From NCBI GenBank assembly GCA_001600875.1, contig BCLD01000003.1, positions 1,022,408 to 1,086,407 on the forward strand: DNA of 64,000 bases, read 5' to 3'. This DNA is from Solicoccozyma terricola. Its lineage: Eukaryota; Basidiomycota; Tremellomycetes; Filobasidiales; Piskurozymaceae. The notes beneath the pieces are model-generated. The model was given only the letters and a program-made list of their open reading frames with translations. It ran no database searches and was not told the DNA's origin. The translations under genes and the position numbers were made by a program. Positions 13,310 through 25,733 of this stretch are shown one piece after another (the first letter of the stretch is position 1; each line of letters begins with the position of its first letter).

Positions 13310-16026
13310 ATGTCTGGACCCTATGGAGACGACACTCCGTCCAGGTCAAGACTAAGGAAGCAGGAAAAGGGATATAGACCCTACAACCATGATCCGAAGA
13401 ACACAGGAACGTAAGTCTGAGAAGAGGAGGACGGTGGTGTTCTCCGAGCTGTTTCCCGCTGCAGCGAATGAGATCAGTCGGGGCTACTTGTGGAAGAATT
13501 CTGATTTGTTCACACAATGTGACGTCCGGTCGACGGATGCTGAGCGATGGTGAATGATCCTTCAATACCATGAAACCTGTACTCATGGTATCTCCCCGCG
13601 TTGCATCTTGCTCTACACACAGGTTTACTGGCAAGGCGATGCCAACCGGCGTCCGCCGCGATTCTTCCGGCTTTGAGGATGTCAATGAATTCTTTCGCTC
13701 GCCTGAAACACAACGCAATAACGCATCCACGAATTCTCTTATGGCCGCTACCACCTCCATCCACGGCGGTACTTCAGCAGTCAAGAACAGGAGAATGACC
13801 TCGCATCGAACGCCAGCTTCGGTGTCGAAGAGGGGTGAAACGTCAACAAGGTCCAGATTCGGTGGTTTGGGAGACGAGGATGAAGACGAAGAATTGGCGG
13901 GGGATGTGTTGGATGGACTGGGTGGCTTGTTGGATGCGGATGCAGGGCTGGGGAGTGGAGAGATGAGTATGGATGTGGAGACTCAGGCTAGTAGTAAGTT
14001 GGATCAGTGATCAATGGCTGACGCGTGGTTCAGTGGTTGACTCATGTTCTACTCACGTCGATCAGCTCGTCGACGGTCAAATATTCCGAACGGGAATCGT
14101 GAGCTTGAACAACCGTCGATGGTCTGTCCGAAACAGACTGCTTATTTTTTCGTATCCTGTTCAGGTCCTCCGCCGTCCGTCAACCGTGCAGAATCATCAC
14201 GGCTTGTGCCGGTCTCTCCCAACCTCAATTACGACGATATTCCCGGCGCCCAGGCTTCTCCTACCAGCGGCAGAGGTGGTTTCTCATCGAACAACCGACA
14301 GTCTATCGGCCGTCTTCCTCAGCAATTCGACGACGACGATGAAGCAGATGAGGCAGATGAATCTGTTGAAGTGGAAATGGGAAGAAATCTCGTGTCATCT
14401 CGTAGTCGAGGAGGCGTCAGTCGTCGGACAGAAGTGCGTGGGAGTGCAGAGACCGAGGTGGAAGGTCAGAGTGAGGAAGATGAGGCGGCCGCTGGAATGG
14501 TGTTAGATCCTGATAATGAAGGTGATGACGGTATGCCAGCTAATGACTATGGTGGCAGCGGTGGCGATGATGCCATGCCTGCCAACGACTATCGTAATGA
14601 CGGCGATGATTACGCTGCGGGAGGAGATCAGCAAGATTTCGGAAATCAAGAAGAAGAGCCAATAGAGGACGAAGCGGTCGAAGAGGAACATCAAGAACCG
14701 GTTACGAAACCTCGTCGACCTCCGAAGGGGAGCGGGAAAGGAAAAGAGACGGGTGGGAAGGAAAATCGCCCACCACCGAGACCTAGAGCTACGTCGAGAC
14801 AGGCGCGAGAACAAAGTGAAGTATTAGAGCGTGAGTCCGAAACCCGTCGAAAATTACCGTTTACATGCCTCTGATGGCGTGCTCCCACTGCGAACAGCCG
14901 CCGACGACCTACAACCCGTCAGATCTCGTCTCCGCACGCGGGCAGAACGAACAACACCGCTTGAATATTGGCGGGGAGAACGACCCGTGTTCGAGCGACC
15001 GATGTGGGACGAAGTCGCCGCTCCGACCGTCCTTGTGCGAGAGTGGAAGCGAATCCCAAAGGAGGAACCCATGCCATTCTCTATAAAACACTCACGAGGG
15101 CGCAGTGCATCGCGTGCGCCGGGTAGGACTGGCAGCGTTAAGCCACCAAGCAAAGGTGGTCGTGGGATGGCTCGGATAGACGAGGACGCCGAGAATGATG
15201 AGGAAGATGTCACGGGGTGGGATGATAACACGGAGAAGGGTGCCTTGACGGTGGATCACGCTACTGGCGTGACGGGGATGCGAAGTATGTATATCTGTGC
15301 GGAGGGCTGCGGTGACGAGTATGGACTGATGAGATTTGCCACCCGATCAGATGTCGCTTGTCCGTATAACAAATATGACTTCAAGGAAGTCCTCAACTCT
15401 GGAGGATTGTTCAAGTATCACAAGGTGTTCACTGAGCACCCGTTCTTTGCTGCTGGGTGTATTGAACTCGATCCGAACGGCAAGAAGTCGCCGAAGCCCT
15501 CGAAGGATAATACATATGTGAGCTATGGTAAATCTTGATAGCAGTCGGCTGGTATCTGACCGGTTTGGTTGTCCCAGGCCTTCTTCGTGCACAAGGGATG
15601 TGTCGAGGTAACGGTACATCGCACTCGCTTCATCATGTCGGAAGGCGGTCAATTCTTGGTACCTCGAGGTGAGTGGCGGCAATGTAAATCGATTCTTTGC
15701 TCTCGAGTCTCATATTGTTGTTCTTTTTCCCAAATCTCACAGGTAACGAGTATAGCTTCCGCAACGTATGCAAGAAGAAAGTCACGCTCATGTTCGCACA
15801 AGCTCGGCTGTTGAGAGAAGAGGAGGATATCGACCAAGGCGAGGGCGAAGCCGAAGGCTCCGCGACTCCAGCTCCTACTCCAGCTCAAACTGCACCCGCC
15901 AAACAAGTAAATGGCAAACGAAAGCGTGCTTTGGAAACGGAGGAAGCATCGGGAGAACCTGAGCACGCTCGAGATGAGCCGCCTGTGAAAGAAAAGAAGG
16001 CGGCTCGGGGCGGCGGTCGCAAGTGA
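13310..16026 (+). CDS. MIF2: Inner kinetochore protein CENP-C/Mif2
   Basis: Seven exons (13310-13410, 13623-13993, 14066-14098, 14165-14830, 14898-15517, 15578-15668, 15743-16026) close to 721 aa. CENP-C binds CENP-A nucleosomes and links centromeric chromatin to the outer kinetochore. The CENP-C motif is plain at residues 399-420 (RSRLRTRAERTTPLEYWRGE). After a basic linker, a C-terminal Mif2-type cupin dimerisation domain follows at about 598-650 (AFFVHKGCVEVTVHRTRF, SEGGQFLVPRGNEYSF, VTLMFAQARLL). The N-terminus contains DVNEFFRSPETQ-like text and long acidic, Gly/Asp-rich stretches, probably disordered. The C-terminal tail is basic. Start chosen as the first ATG after the CT-rich leader; MSGPYGDDTPSRSRLRKQEK resembles the N-terminal Mis12-binding region of the family in position. 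SMC1 starts 284 nt downstream on the same strand. Confidence 0.93.
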
Positions 16027-16310
16027 CGACCGAGTTCTGGATTGTGCACTGTTGCTTTTGGGTTCTGTCATTTACTGTTTTCGCATTTTCGCTCTCCGGA
16101 TTGTACCCTTTTTGATCATGCTTTAATTGCGTTGAACGATGATATGGGAGATGGATATAATGAAGATGGAAATGAAGAGAGGGGGAAACCCAGCCCAGCA
16201 CGGACATCCAAGCCCATCTCCGCCCCACGCGTCTATCAACCTCATTTATCGCGTCCGATCACGCTTCAACGTCGTCGTAACAAATATTCAGGCATCGTCC
16301 GTTCGCAGCC

Positions 16311-19300
16311 ATGCCTCTCAAGCGTTTGGAGTTGTGCAACTTCAAGTCGTACAGAGGTCAGCAGGTAAGTCAGCTGCCCGTCGTTGTGGTCTCGCAGTCT
16401 CAAAACAGAACCTGATCGGCCCCCATTCATCGCGATACCCTTCGCAGGAGATTGACTTCGGACCCTCGTCCTTCACCTGTGTCATCGGTCCCAATGGCTC
16501 CGGCAAATCCAATCTCATGGATGCCATCTCCTTCGTTCTCGGTGTCAAGTCATCGCAGCTACGAAGCACTCAGTTGAAGGAGTTGATTTATCGAGGACGA
16601 AAGGCTGCGGAACCCATTGATGACGACGAGAATGGGTCCATGGCTTCTCACGCAAATGGGAGAGGAAAGGCTACTCCCAAGTCGGGTGGGAAGATTAATG
16701 CGGCAAAGACGAAGTTGGGGAAACGAAAACAGCGTGAAAACGATTCAGATGTTTCGGATGAAGATGAAAGTGAGGAAGAGGACACCGAAGGTAGCGAAAA
16801 CGACGCCAAGTCAGCCTGGGTCATGGCGGTTTATGAAGATCAAAGTGGCAAGCAGTGGAAGTTCAAGAGAAGGTGCGCGCTATGATTTGAAAGTTGCAAC
16901 AGATGGCGGTAATTTATTGTTCGATCTTCCCTTCGCAGCATCAACCGAGCCGGGACATCTACCTATAATCTCAACGGATCAGGCGTCACCTATATCGCCT
17001 ACGATCAAGCACTCCAGAAGCACAACATTCTGGTCAAGGCAAAGAATTTCCTAGTTTTCCAGGTTGGTGACGGGCGGCTGGTTTGGATTGATGTTTGAGC
17101 TAATGCTAAATGGATTCACAGGGTGACGTCGAAGCAGTTGCATCGCAATCTCCGAAAGACCTGGCGAAGTTGATTGATCAGATCAGTGGGCGAGTATAGA
17201 TCCCAATTCCTTCAAACAGATGCTTCAACTAACCACATTTCTCACAACAGCTCTCTTGATCTCGCTCCCGATTACCTCAAAGCAAAAACTCGAGCAGACA
17301 AAAGTACCGATCTTACCACTCAGAACTACAGCAAGAAGCGTGGTATCGCAAGCGAGTACAAGCAGTTCAAGGAACAGAAAGCGGAAGTAGATCGATGGGA
17401 GAGTATGCAAGAGGAGAAAGTGGGTTGTCGGGCGAGAGCATGGATGGATGTTTGAAATGACTAACAAGCTGGCCATTAAGTCTGAAATGATAGTTCGATA
17501 TTTCCTGTGGAAACTGTTCCATATCGAGACATCCATCGAAGCTGCTCAAGAGAAAATCGAGGAATTCAGGAATGGTTTGGAAGATCTGGAATCGCAGCAG
17601 GTGGGTTTACGGCTCCCTTCAACTTGTCGCCCTTTCCATGTTACTAAAGAGTGTTGAATGCAGGCCGAAGAATCGAAGCATTTAACGTCTGCCAAGAAGA
17701 AGCAAGCGAAAGCCAACCTCGACGTTAAGAAACAAGAAACGGCCACGAAGAATGCTGAGCGTGCACTGGACGAGAAAGTGAGAATCCGTTCCCGCGCCCC
17801 ATCCTCTATCCGCATGGAATTGATCGCCGATTTTTTCCATGACTTAGCGACCGGAGCTTCTGAAACTCCAAACCCAAATTCAACATGCTCAGAAGAAGAT
17901 CGGGAGCTCAAAGACCATCGCAAAAGAGCTCGAAAAGGACGTTGAGAGGCAGACTACGACGGTTCAGAACTTGAAGAAAGATCTGGTGGATGCGGAAGAA
18001 GCCGAGGAGCAAGCTGCTGGTGAGTCGACACCTTGGTTCCGAGGCGGTAAGGTTGAAGTAGCGCTGACGGTTCGTTTCTTGGTTGCCGCAGAGGCCCAAC
18101 GAGAAGCGAGTCACAAGCAGGGAGTCACGCTGAATGCTGCAGATCTAGAGGAGTACCGAAAGCTGTACGTCAACTGGAACACGACGCGTACAGCCCGCTC
18201 TGACCCTATGAGCATCCAAATCACAGGAAAGCCATTGCCAATGCGGATGTCATTGACGAGCGCCAGAGCCTTGAGGTCCTTCGTCGCGAGGAGCGGACTC
18301 TTCGAGACAAGCTCAACACTGCTCAGGATAAGATCAGCAAGACCGAAAATCGAAGAGAGGAGCTCAAGCAAGAGTTGGCCACCGTCGAAGCGAAGGAGAG
18401 AACGGTAGGTTGTGCATCAGACTCCTGCGTTATATTCCGTCTCACTCCCCCCCCCCCCCTACAGCATCTCGAAGATGTCAACAACACTGAGAGAGAACGT
18501 AAGGCGGTCCAAAAGGAGATGGATACGTTGCAGGCGGATAGAAGCAGATACAAGTGAGCTTGGGCAATCGCTTTCTGGTATCCACTGCTAGGAATCTAAT
18601 TCACGTCCCTTCTACAGTCAACTGGAAACAGAGTACAATGAGAAACTACAGGACGCCTACAACAAGCTTTTGCAAGCAAAGCATGATCGACGCGAGTCCG
18701 AGCGGGAGGTCAAGTTGAAGGAAGCTCTCTCGAATCTGAAAAAAGTCTTTCCTGGTTCGTCGTAATGTTTCTGACCCTCGCTCCTTGACCTAACCGTTAC
18801 CTTCTAAAGGTGTCCATGGCCGTGTCATCGATCTTTGCAAACCTACTCAGCAGAAGTACAACATTGCCATTCAGACTGTGCTCGGTCGGAATATTGATTC
18901 TGTAGTAGTCGACCATCAGAAGACTGCAATCGAGTGCATCGAGGTGGGCGCTCTGGTTTTTTGGTCACCGTACCCTTAGCTGACGCGAATGATAATCCTT
19001 TAGTACATGAGAAGTCAGCGGGCCGGTCAAGCTACCTTCATCCCTCTCGATACCATCCAACACAAGAATGACGCCGTCGACAAGTTTCGTAGCGTGCATA
19101 AGGGCGCTCGTCTAGCCATTGACGTTATTCAATACGAGCCTACGGTAGAAAGGGCAATGCAGTATGCGTGCGGTACGTCCCTGGTCTGCGACACAGAAGA
19201 TATCGCAAAGCACATTCGATACACGAAGAACCTGGCTGTGAAAAGTAAGTCGATCGGCTTTGTATTGCAACTCAAGGCTGAACTTGTCCCAACAGCTGTT

Positions 19301-21837
19301 ACTTTGGAGGGAACTGTGATTCACAAAAGCGGATTGATAACTGGAGGTCAAGGATCGGGAGGCGGCCGGAAGTTCGATGACGTCGAGGTGGCAGGTGAAT
19401 TGCATCTTCGTCCTGCTCTAGTAGTCCGATCTAAGTCTCGCTTTGTTAATGCTCCGATACAGGTATCGAGAAGACCCGTGATGGACTGATGGCCAAGCTG
19501 AAGGATCTGCAAGGTAGTAAACCGAAGAACGAAGCAGACAACCAACTAGCCACGACCATCACCCGGCTTAACGCCAAGCTCGCGATTGCGAAGGATCACC
19601 TCGTAAGGAGTTGACTTTTTCGGTGCCATCAGGGAAGGAATGCTGATCAGCTGTTCTGCCGAATAGGCCGCCACACGCCGTACCGCTGAGGGTCTTCGAA
19701 AGGAAGTCAAATCATTGGACTCTTCGATGACGAAACTGAGAAGTGACTTGAAATCTGTGAGTCCAGTAGTGTCGTGATGTTCGCGCACACCAGCTTGCTT
19801 ATTGCTGCGACGATATCAGATCTCTGCCAAACACGATGCGCAAGTTGCCAAGGTGGAAGAGATTGCCGAAATCGTCGAGAACGCAGATGATGCCGTCTTT
19901 GAGGCTCTTTGCCATCGCATCGGTGTGGAAAATATTCGAGATTACGAAAATGTTCAGCTCAGAGCGGCTGAGCAGGAGAATGCGGTGTTGTTGAAGTATC
20001 GCTCTCAGATCGCTAGGTTGAATCATCAGTGCGTTTTTGTGTGCCTCGGCTAAGCCTCGCTTTGCTAACTCTGTTCGACCATTACAGGCTCAAGTTTGAG
20101 GAAAAGCAGCTCGCCGCTACTCAGGCTCGACTACAGGCCGTTCGAGGTTCAATCGAGAAAGAAGCCAGGCTCATCAAGGATGTCCTCCAGGTGGACATGC
20201 TCACCCTGGACGAAGACATCACACGGGCTGAACAAGATCTCGCAAAGGAACACGAGAGTCTGCTCGCTGTTCAAGAGGTCTACGTAGATCTCACCAAGCA
20301 GGTTGACGAGGCTCGCAAATCTCACAACGTGGCAGTCAAGGCATTGGATCAAGCGAAGAAGGAGATCGCGACATTGGTGAGTGTTCTCCGTTCTTCCTGA
20401 TCACGCGCAGAGCCTGACCTGTCGGCGCTATCATAGTACGATGAGATTGAGGCGCATGCTGGCGAACGCTTTGCGATATACAAGCGCTGCAAGTTGGAGG
20501 AGATTGAGCTGCCTCTTGCCGCTGGCTCTCTCGCCAAGGTTCCCATCGAGGAGGTGAGATCATCCTCTCAGTCTGTCTGCCAAACAGCAAGCTGATATCA
20601 TTTTTTTCGACGTTCAGAGCAGAGGATTGCAGAGCAGTATCAACGCAGGGGAAGATGGCTCTCGACGTTCTCTTCCAACCGACTTCGGCATCTCGGTGAA
20701 TTTTGACGATCTAGACGACGACGAGCGAGAGGTGAGTCGGCCTTGTCGGTTCCTCCAGTATCAAAGCTGATATCCATCGTCGACGATCAGGACGGGTCCG
20801 AAGAAGTGGCGAAAACGTTCGAGGACCGTATCGCCACCTTGACCTCCGACATCGAGAAGGTTGCTCCCAATCTGAAGGCAGTCGAGAAGTGAGTGACGTC
20901 TGAGATAGGATCGTGATTCATTGCTAACCCTCATATCGGTAGATTGGGTGACGTAGAGCAGAAGATGCGGGCGACTGAGCAGGAAGCTGAGGAAGCGAAG
21001 AAGGAGAATCGCGAGGCCAAGGAGGCGTTCAACAAGATCAAAAAAATGAGGTAGGTTGCGGTCATATGCCTCCCAAAGTGTTATTCGGCTAATCTTACTT
21101 GTCTTCCTAGATGCGACCTTTTCAACAAGGCATTCGATCACATATCAGGGACGATTGACAATGTTTACAAGGCTTTGACGAAGGGAAAGGCGGCTCCACA
21201 AGGAGGTGTTGCTTATCTTAGTTTGGAAGATAGCGATGTAAGTGAAAGCCCCCCCTTACGATCACCGAGCGCTCTGGTCATGCTCACACGTCGATTGGCG
21301 CACAGGAACCATACCTCAGCGGTATCAAATACCATGCTATGCCTCCTATGAAACGTTTCCGTGACATGGAACAGTTGTCCGGAGGAGAGAAGACCATGGC
21401 TGCTCTTGCTTTGCTGTTTGCGATCCACAAGTGAGGATGACGACCGACCTTGTTAGGGACTCGGCTCATCGTAATTTTACCACTAGCTATCAACCTTCTC
21501 CATTCTTCGTGTTGGACGAAGTCGACGCTGCTCTCGACAATACTAATGTCGCTAGGATCGCCAACTACATCCGCAAACACTCCTCGCCGCAATTCCAGTT
21601 CATTGTGATCAGTCTGAAAGGATCCTTGTGAGTTTGGATTGGGATTGGGCAAATTCTCAGAAACTGATAATGTTTCTCGACTAGGTATGAACGCTCGAAC
21701 AGCCTAGTGGGCATTTACCGAGACCAGGATATAAATAGTTCGAAGAGTTTGACTCTGGATCTTCAGAAGGTGAGGAGTACTCTGTTGGTGACTAATATAA
21801 TGAGCTGACAATATGCTCCCATTAGTACGACGAATGA
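16311..21837 (+). CDS. SMC1: Cohesin ATPase subunit SMC1
   Basis: Twenty-eight exons close in frame to 1,283 aa. SMC1 pairs with SMC3 to form the cohesin ring that holds sister chromatids together. The Walker A loop is GPNGSGKS (residues 32-39), the coiled coils flank a hinge ([38 protein letters not shown]), and the C-terminal head has the signature [18 protein letters not shown] and Walker [16 protein letters not shown]. The SMC1-specific text [11 protein letters not shown] after the N-terminal arm separates it from other SMCs. Between YRGRK and AWVMAVYED the head carries a Lys- and then Asp/Glu-rich insert of about 75 residues. Intron 4 (17190-17250) must use a GC donor to keep frame. The last exon is 12 nt (YDE stop). 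Convergent with the C2H2 factor, 141 nt apart. Confidence 0.96.
18447..18460 (+). repeat. C run in the polypyrimidine tract of an SMC1 intron
   Basis: A short run of C lies directly before the CTACAG acceptor of the intron at 18405-18464. It is short and works as an ordinary polypyrimidine tract, unlike the long G/C runs elsewhere in the window. Confidence 0.6.
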
Positions 21838-21978
21838 GATGATGGCAAGCGTATATTATTTGGTTGTATCGGTAATTTGTCTTTTCCAACTATTCTCGGT
21901 CCGTGGGCCATCATGTCGTCGACGTATGCGTAATAAAATATCTCCCCTGTCATACAATATGGGTCTTCCTGTAGATGG

Positions 21979-24900
21979 TCACTTCTTCTCCCCGGGAATC
22001 TTCTTCAAAGGCACCATTGAACCGATGCAAATGCCTCGTTGGCGATGTCGCATGAGAGCGTCGCCTCGTGCGAAACCCTTCCCGCTGTGTGTTAGAGTAA
22101 TCAGCGGAGCGTTCATAGTCGCAAAAGAGAGCGAGACCTACCAAGGACATGGGAAAGGCTTTGTACCAGAGTGGATGCGGACGTGGCGCCGCAGGTCGTG
22201 CTGTCTTACGAAAGCAGCGTAACTGCGGGAGAAGTGAGTGAGGTCAATGAAGATGCGCGGTCGCCACAACATATGCTGCCACCTACCAGTCCGGCTCGGT
22301 GCACATGAACGGCTTGTCTTCGAGATGGGTTTGGATGTGACTGTGGATGGCACTCTTCCTAGGGAATTCTCGACCGCAGTCGTCTATGTTGCAACGGTAG
22401 CGTTTGGCAGGTTGAGCTGCAGCATCCTCCTGAACCATGAAGCAGTCGTACAGCGTCTCGAGGACGGCCTTTGGAACAGTCGAAGGAATAACTGCCATCC
22501 CTTGCTCCAATGAGCTGACCTCACCATCGAGCAATGAGACTCGTCGCGCATGAGCAGGGACTGGAGCGTGAATCTGGGAGGAGCTGGGAGCGTGCGACGA
22601 ACCAACGTCGCTGTACGCGGAGTTCGGTGTGCCAACAGACTTGGCCGCGATGACGAACGGATCAAAGCACTGAGAGGCGGATCCTGGAACCTGCTGAACC
22701 TCCAGACTCGCCATAGATCCTTTCCGAGGAGTCTTTGGCTTTGGCTTTGGTCCGGGCTTGAGCCGCTTGCCGACTGGCGGAAATTTCGCCTTCTGTCGCT
22801 TGGCTGGTCGACCTTCTGATGATTCAGCGGAATTCATGGGAGGCATGAATGAGCTGGAATGTGTTTGAAAGTTGGACGATGATGGATCCATCATCATGCG
22901 CTCTTGAGGGTGATAGGAAGTTTGGTAGGAGTCGAATGAAGTCGGGAAGGAGTCACCGGAACGGATATCTGTAGGTAGCATCGGAACGATGTTGGCCGAT
23001 ACGGAGCGAGGTTGGAGGTGTGAGGGTGGCATTCGCAAATGTGTAGGGATGAATGACGTCGAGACGTGCCTCTGGACCTGGTGTTGTTCCATGTCTGAAG
23101 GGTAAGATGTCGAGTAGTCCTGTTGGGTAGGCCATTGATACAACGCTCCTGGAGGGTAAGCTTGATACTGGACCGGTAGTGTACCGTAGCCATATGCCGG
23201 TTGATACTGGTATGCTGGCTCGATGCCCGCCTGTGTCCCATTTTCCGGCTTTGGGGGTTCATTTGCGTATGACTCGTGTACTCCTTGTCCCTGCGAGGAC
23301 ACGGCAAGCCCATCCATACGTTGAGCTATTCCGCCAGAGTTGTTGAAGGAGAAGTTCGACTCGGTGGGCGAGGTTTGATAGCCGGCATGTATGAGCGGTT
23401 GGCCATCCAATCCGATCAGTGGTGTTCCCAGCGGCGACCTGCCTAGCTCCGGACTGCCTTGCATCGAGTGCTCCAGTTGAGGGGTGTCGAGGTATCCGGA
23501 GGTGGCATTGGAGACCTGGCGACTGTGACCACCTTGGAATTGCATAGTCCGATCGCCACCGCCACCGCCACCACCAAACGAGAAGTTGCTGTGATGAACG
23601 TATTGCAGTGCACCAGGGAAGGTAGCCCCATCAGGAGGGAAGACGGATGACCCAGGAACAAAGAGGGTAGGAGAGGCTGGATATTCCCATGAAGAAGAAC
23701 TGGAAGTGGCGGTAGTCATGGTACTACTCGAGGAGATGGCTCGATTGTACTGATGCATGAGAGGTCGAGTCGTAAACGGCAGATTCTGAAGAGCTGGTGA
23801 AGGGATTCTCGAGCTTCCAGCGGTTCCAGCGCTTCCGTTGTTACCTCCGATGGAAGAGACGGAACGTCCAGTGATTGGTCTACCTCGTCTGTTGGTTGGT
23901 TCGGAGACCTGTTGGAACTGTTGCCGACCAGGACCAAGGGGCGAATTCATCACTTGGGGTACTCCGGATTGAGTGACCTGTCGAAGTCGCTTCGTGCCCT
24001 GCATAGGGATGATGGGCATTATTGCAGACGATGACGCTGCCATTGAGGCGGAGGCGGAGGCGGAGGTTGCAGTCCGTGACGGGATAGTAGCGGAAAGTGA
24101 CCGTTGATGGGAAGGACTGATGGATGAAGTTGGTTGTAACATTGACGAAGGCATTGCGCTTGATGCATGTCGTTTATGAGCGGAAGAAGGTGTTGTATTC
24201 TTCGTGCTCGTAGTCCATGATGATGATGATGATGATGATGTCGTCGCTTCTGCACCACCTGGACCTGGAACTTGACTAGGACTGTTCCACGACGACGTCA
24301 AAGCTGATGATGATGTTGGTTCGCTGATCGATTGAGATTCATTCGGTGTTGTGACTATTTGAGCGTGCTGTTGTTGCTGTTGTTTCGCCGACGATACCTG
24401 AGGTCTTCTATTCGCTGCCGACAGACTAGGAGGGTACTTTGAAGGAGAAGTCCCATAGGCAAGTAAATTCGACCCGATGTAATCCATACTCGTAGGATCA
24501 ATATCCTGTTCTCCCATCATCAAAGACCCGCCATTGCCGCCAACGCCACTGCCACCGACTTCATCCATGACTTCAAACTCCATTCGGTGATGATGTGGGA
24601 TTTGAAAGTCGATTCCTTGAGGTTGTGATTCCAACATCATTTGAAAAGCAGGAGATGAATTTGGAGGTTGATCCATTCCACCTATTCCCATTCCATTCCA
24701 AGGTGAAGCCATACCTATACCGATCCCCATACCTCCGATTGAATACATCTCATCATCATCTTGACCTACGATCTTGACGGGTGATTGTTCGTAAGCGATT
24801 GATGAGCGCATTCGATCATTGACGATGGAAGAACGTGGTGTTGTTCTACCTGTCGTCGAACCAGCTTGAGGTAACACTCTCCCGCTGTCTCTTGGCTGTC

Positions 24901-25366
24901 CACCGCCACCTCGCCCTCCCCCTCCCCCTCCCCCTCCCCCTCCTCCTCCTCCTCCTGGTCCAGCAATAGGACTTGAATTCCCAACCATCACATTTCCATT
25001 CCCACCAACCCCACCACCACCACCAGCACCGGCCATAGGTGAAACCAAATACCCACCATCCATTCCTTGTCCGAATAATCTAGATTTTAACCTCGCATCA
25101 ACAGACATGGGTGGTTGATAAACGAATGGAGAAGTAGGATCATAAACTGGTCTTTTACTTCTATCTGGTGTTTGTTGTTGTTGTTGTTGTTGTTGTGATG
25201 TATTAAGAAGAGGTGATTGAATGATGAGATCTTCATGGTTGACGGATGGTTTGAATGATGATCCAGAGGAAGGTGTTGGAGTTTGAGTTTGAAGTTGGGT
25301 AGAGTAGAAGGGTCGAGGTGTTGTTGCTTGAGATCGAGATCGAGTGATAGTGCTTGGTGTAGCCAT
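21979..25366 (-). CDS. C2H2 zinc-finger transcription factor, Crz1-like
   Basis: Three exons (25366-22287, 22222-22142, 22084-21979) close to 1,088 aa. Almost all of the protein is low-complexity Ser/Gln/Pro/Gly-rich sequence with poly-Q near residue 60 and a poly-Gly block near residue 140. Three C2H2 fingers sit at the very C-terminus from residue 990: YRCNIDDCGREFPRKSAIHS, then FMCTEPDCYAAFVRQHDLRR, then a degenerate third finger FPCPCGKGFARGDALMRHRQ that ends in RGIC, with Cys as last ligand. This layout, including the odd third finger, resembles calcineurin-responsive Crz1/Sp1 of Cryptococcus, in which dephosphorylation drives nuclear entry. The match is from recognition, not alignment. 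Both introns fall inside finger codons. The basic run VGKRLKPGPKPKPKTPRKGS may be a nuclear signal. Confidence 0.85.
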
Positions 25367-25390
25367 TATGAAGACGACGTTGTTGGGTTG

Positions 25391-25552
25391 GGGGGGGNNN
25401 NNNNNNNNNNNNNNNNNNNNNNNNNNNNNNNNNNNNNNNNNNNNNNNNNNNNNNNNNNNNNNNNNNNNNNNNNNNNNNNNNNNNNNNNNNNNNNNNNNNN
25501 NNNNNNNNNNNNNNNNNNNNNNNNNNNGGGGGGGGGGGGGGGGGGGGGGGGG
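25391..25552. repeat. Poly-G tract interrupted by a 130-nt assembly gap
   Basis: Seven G at 25391-25397, then N from 25398 to 25527, then 25 G to 25552. The gap is bounded on both sides by G, so it is most likely an unresolved homopolymer; the true length is unknown. It lies about 30-190 nt upstream of the Crz1-like start codon, so it is in its leader or core promoter. Confidence 0.85.
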
Positions 25553-25681
25553 AGGACAGGGGAGAGGGGAATTGTTTTACCCTGGTGTCCTAGATCCTGG
25601 TGTTGATAAAAAAAATATTCCGAGTCCGTAGAGAGCGTGTGTTGGTAGTAATAACGAGTGTGTGAAAATTGTCCAAGGGAA

Positions 25682-25692
25682 TGTGTGTGTGT

Positions 25693-25730
<38 letters not shown>
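25682..25730. repeat. GT/TG dinucleotide microsatellite
   Basis: About 24 TG units with one interrupting A (tgtgagtgtg). It would be AC-rich in the Crz1-like transcript if the leader extends that far. Confidence 0.9.

Positions 25731-25733
<3 letters not shown>

Noticed and set aside
25283..25631. Open frames reading through the N gap with poly-Gly or poly-Pro
   Set aside because: They exist only because N is treated as coding; the flanks are poly-G and a leader region.
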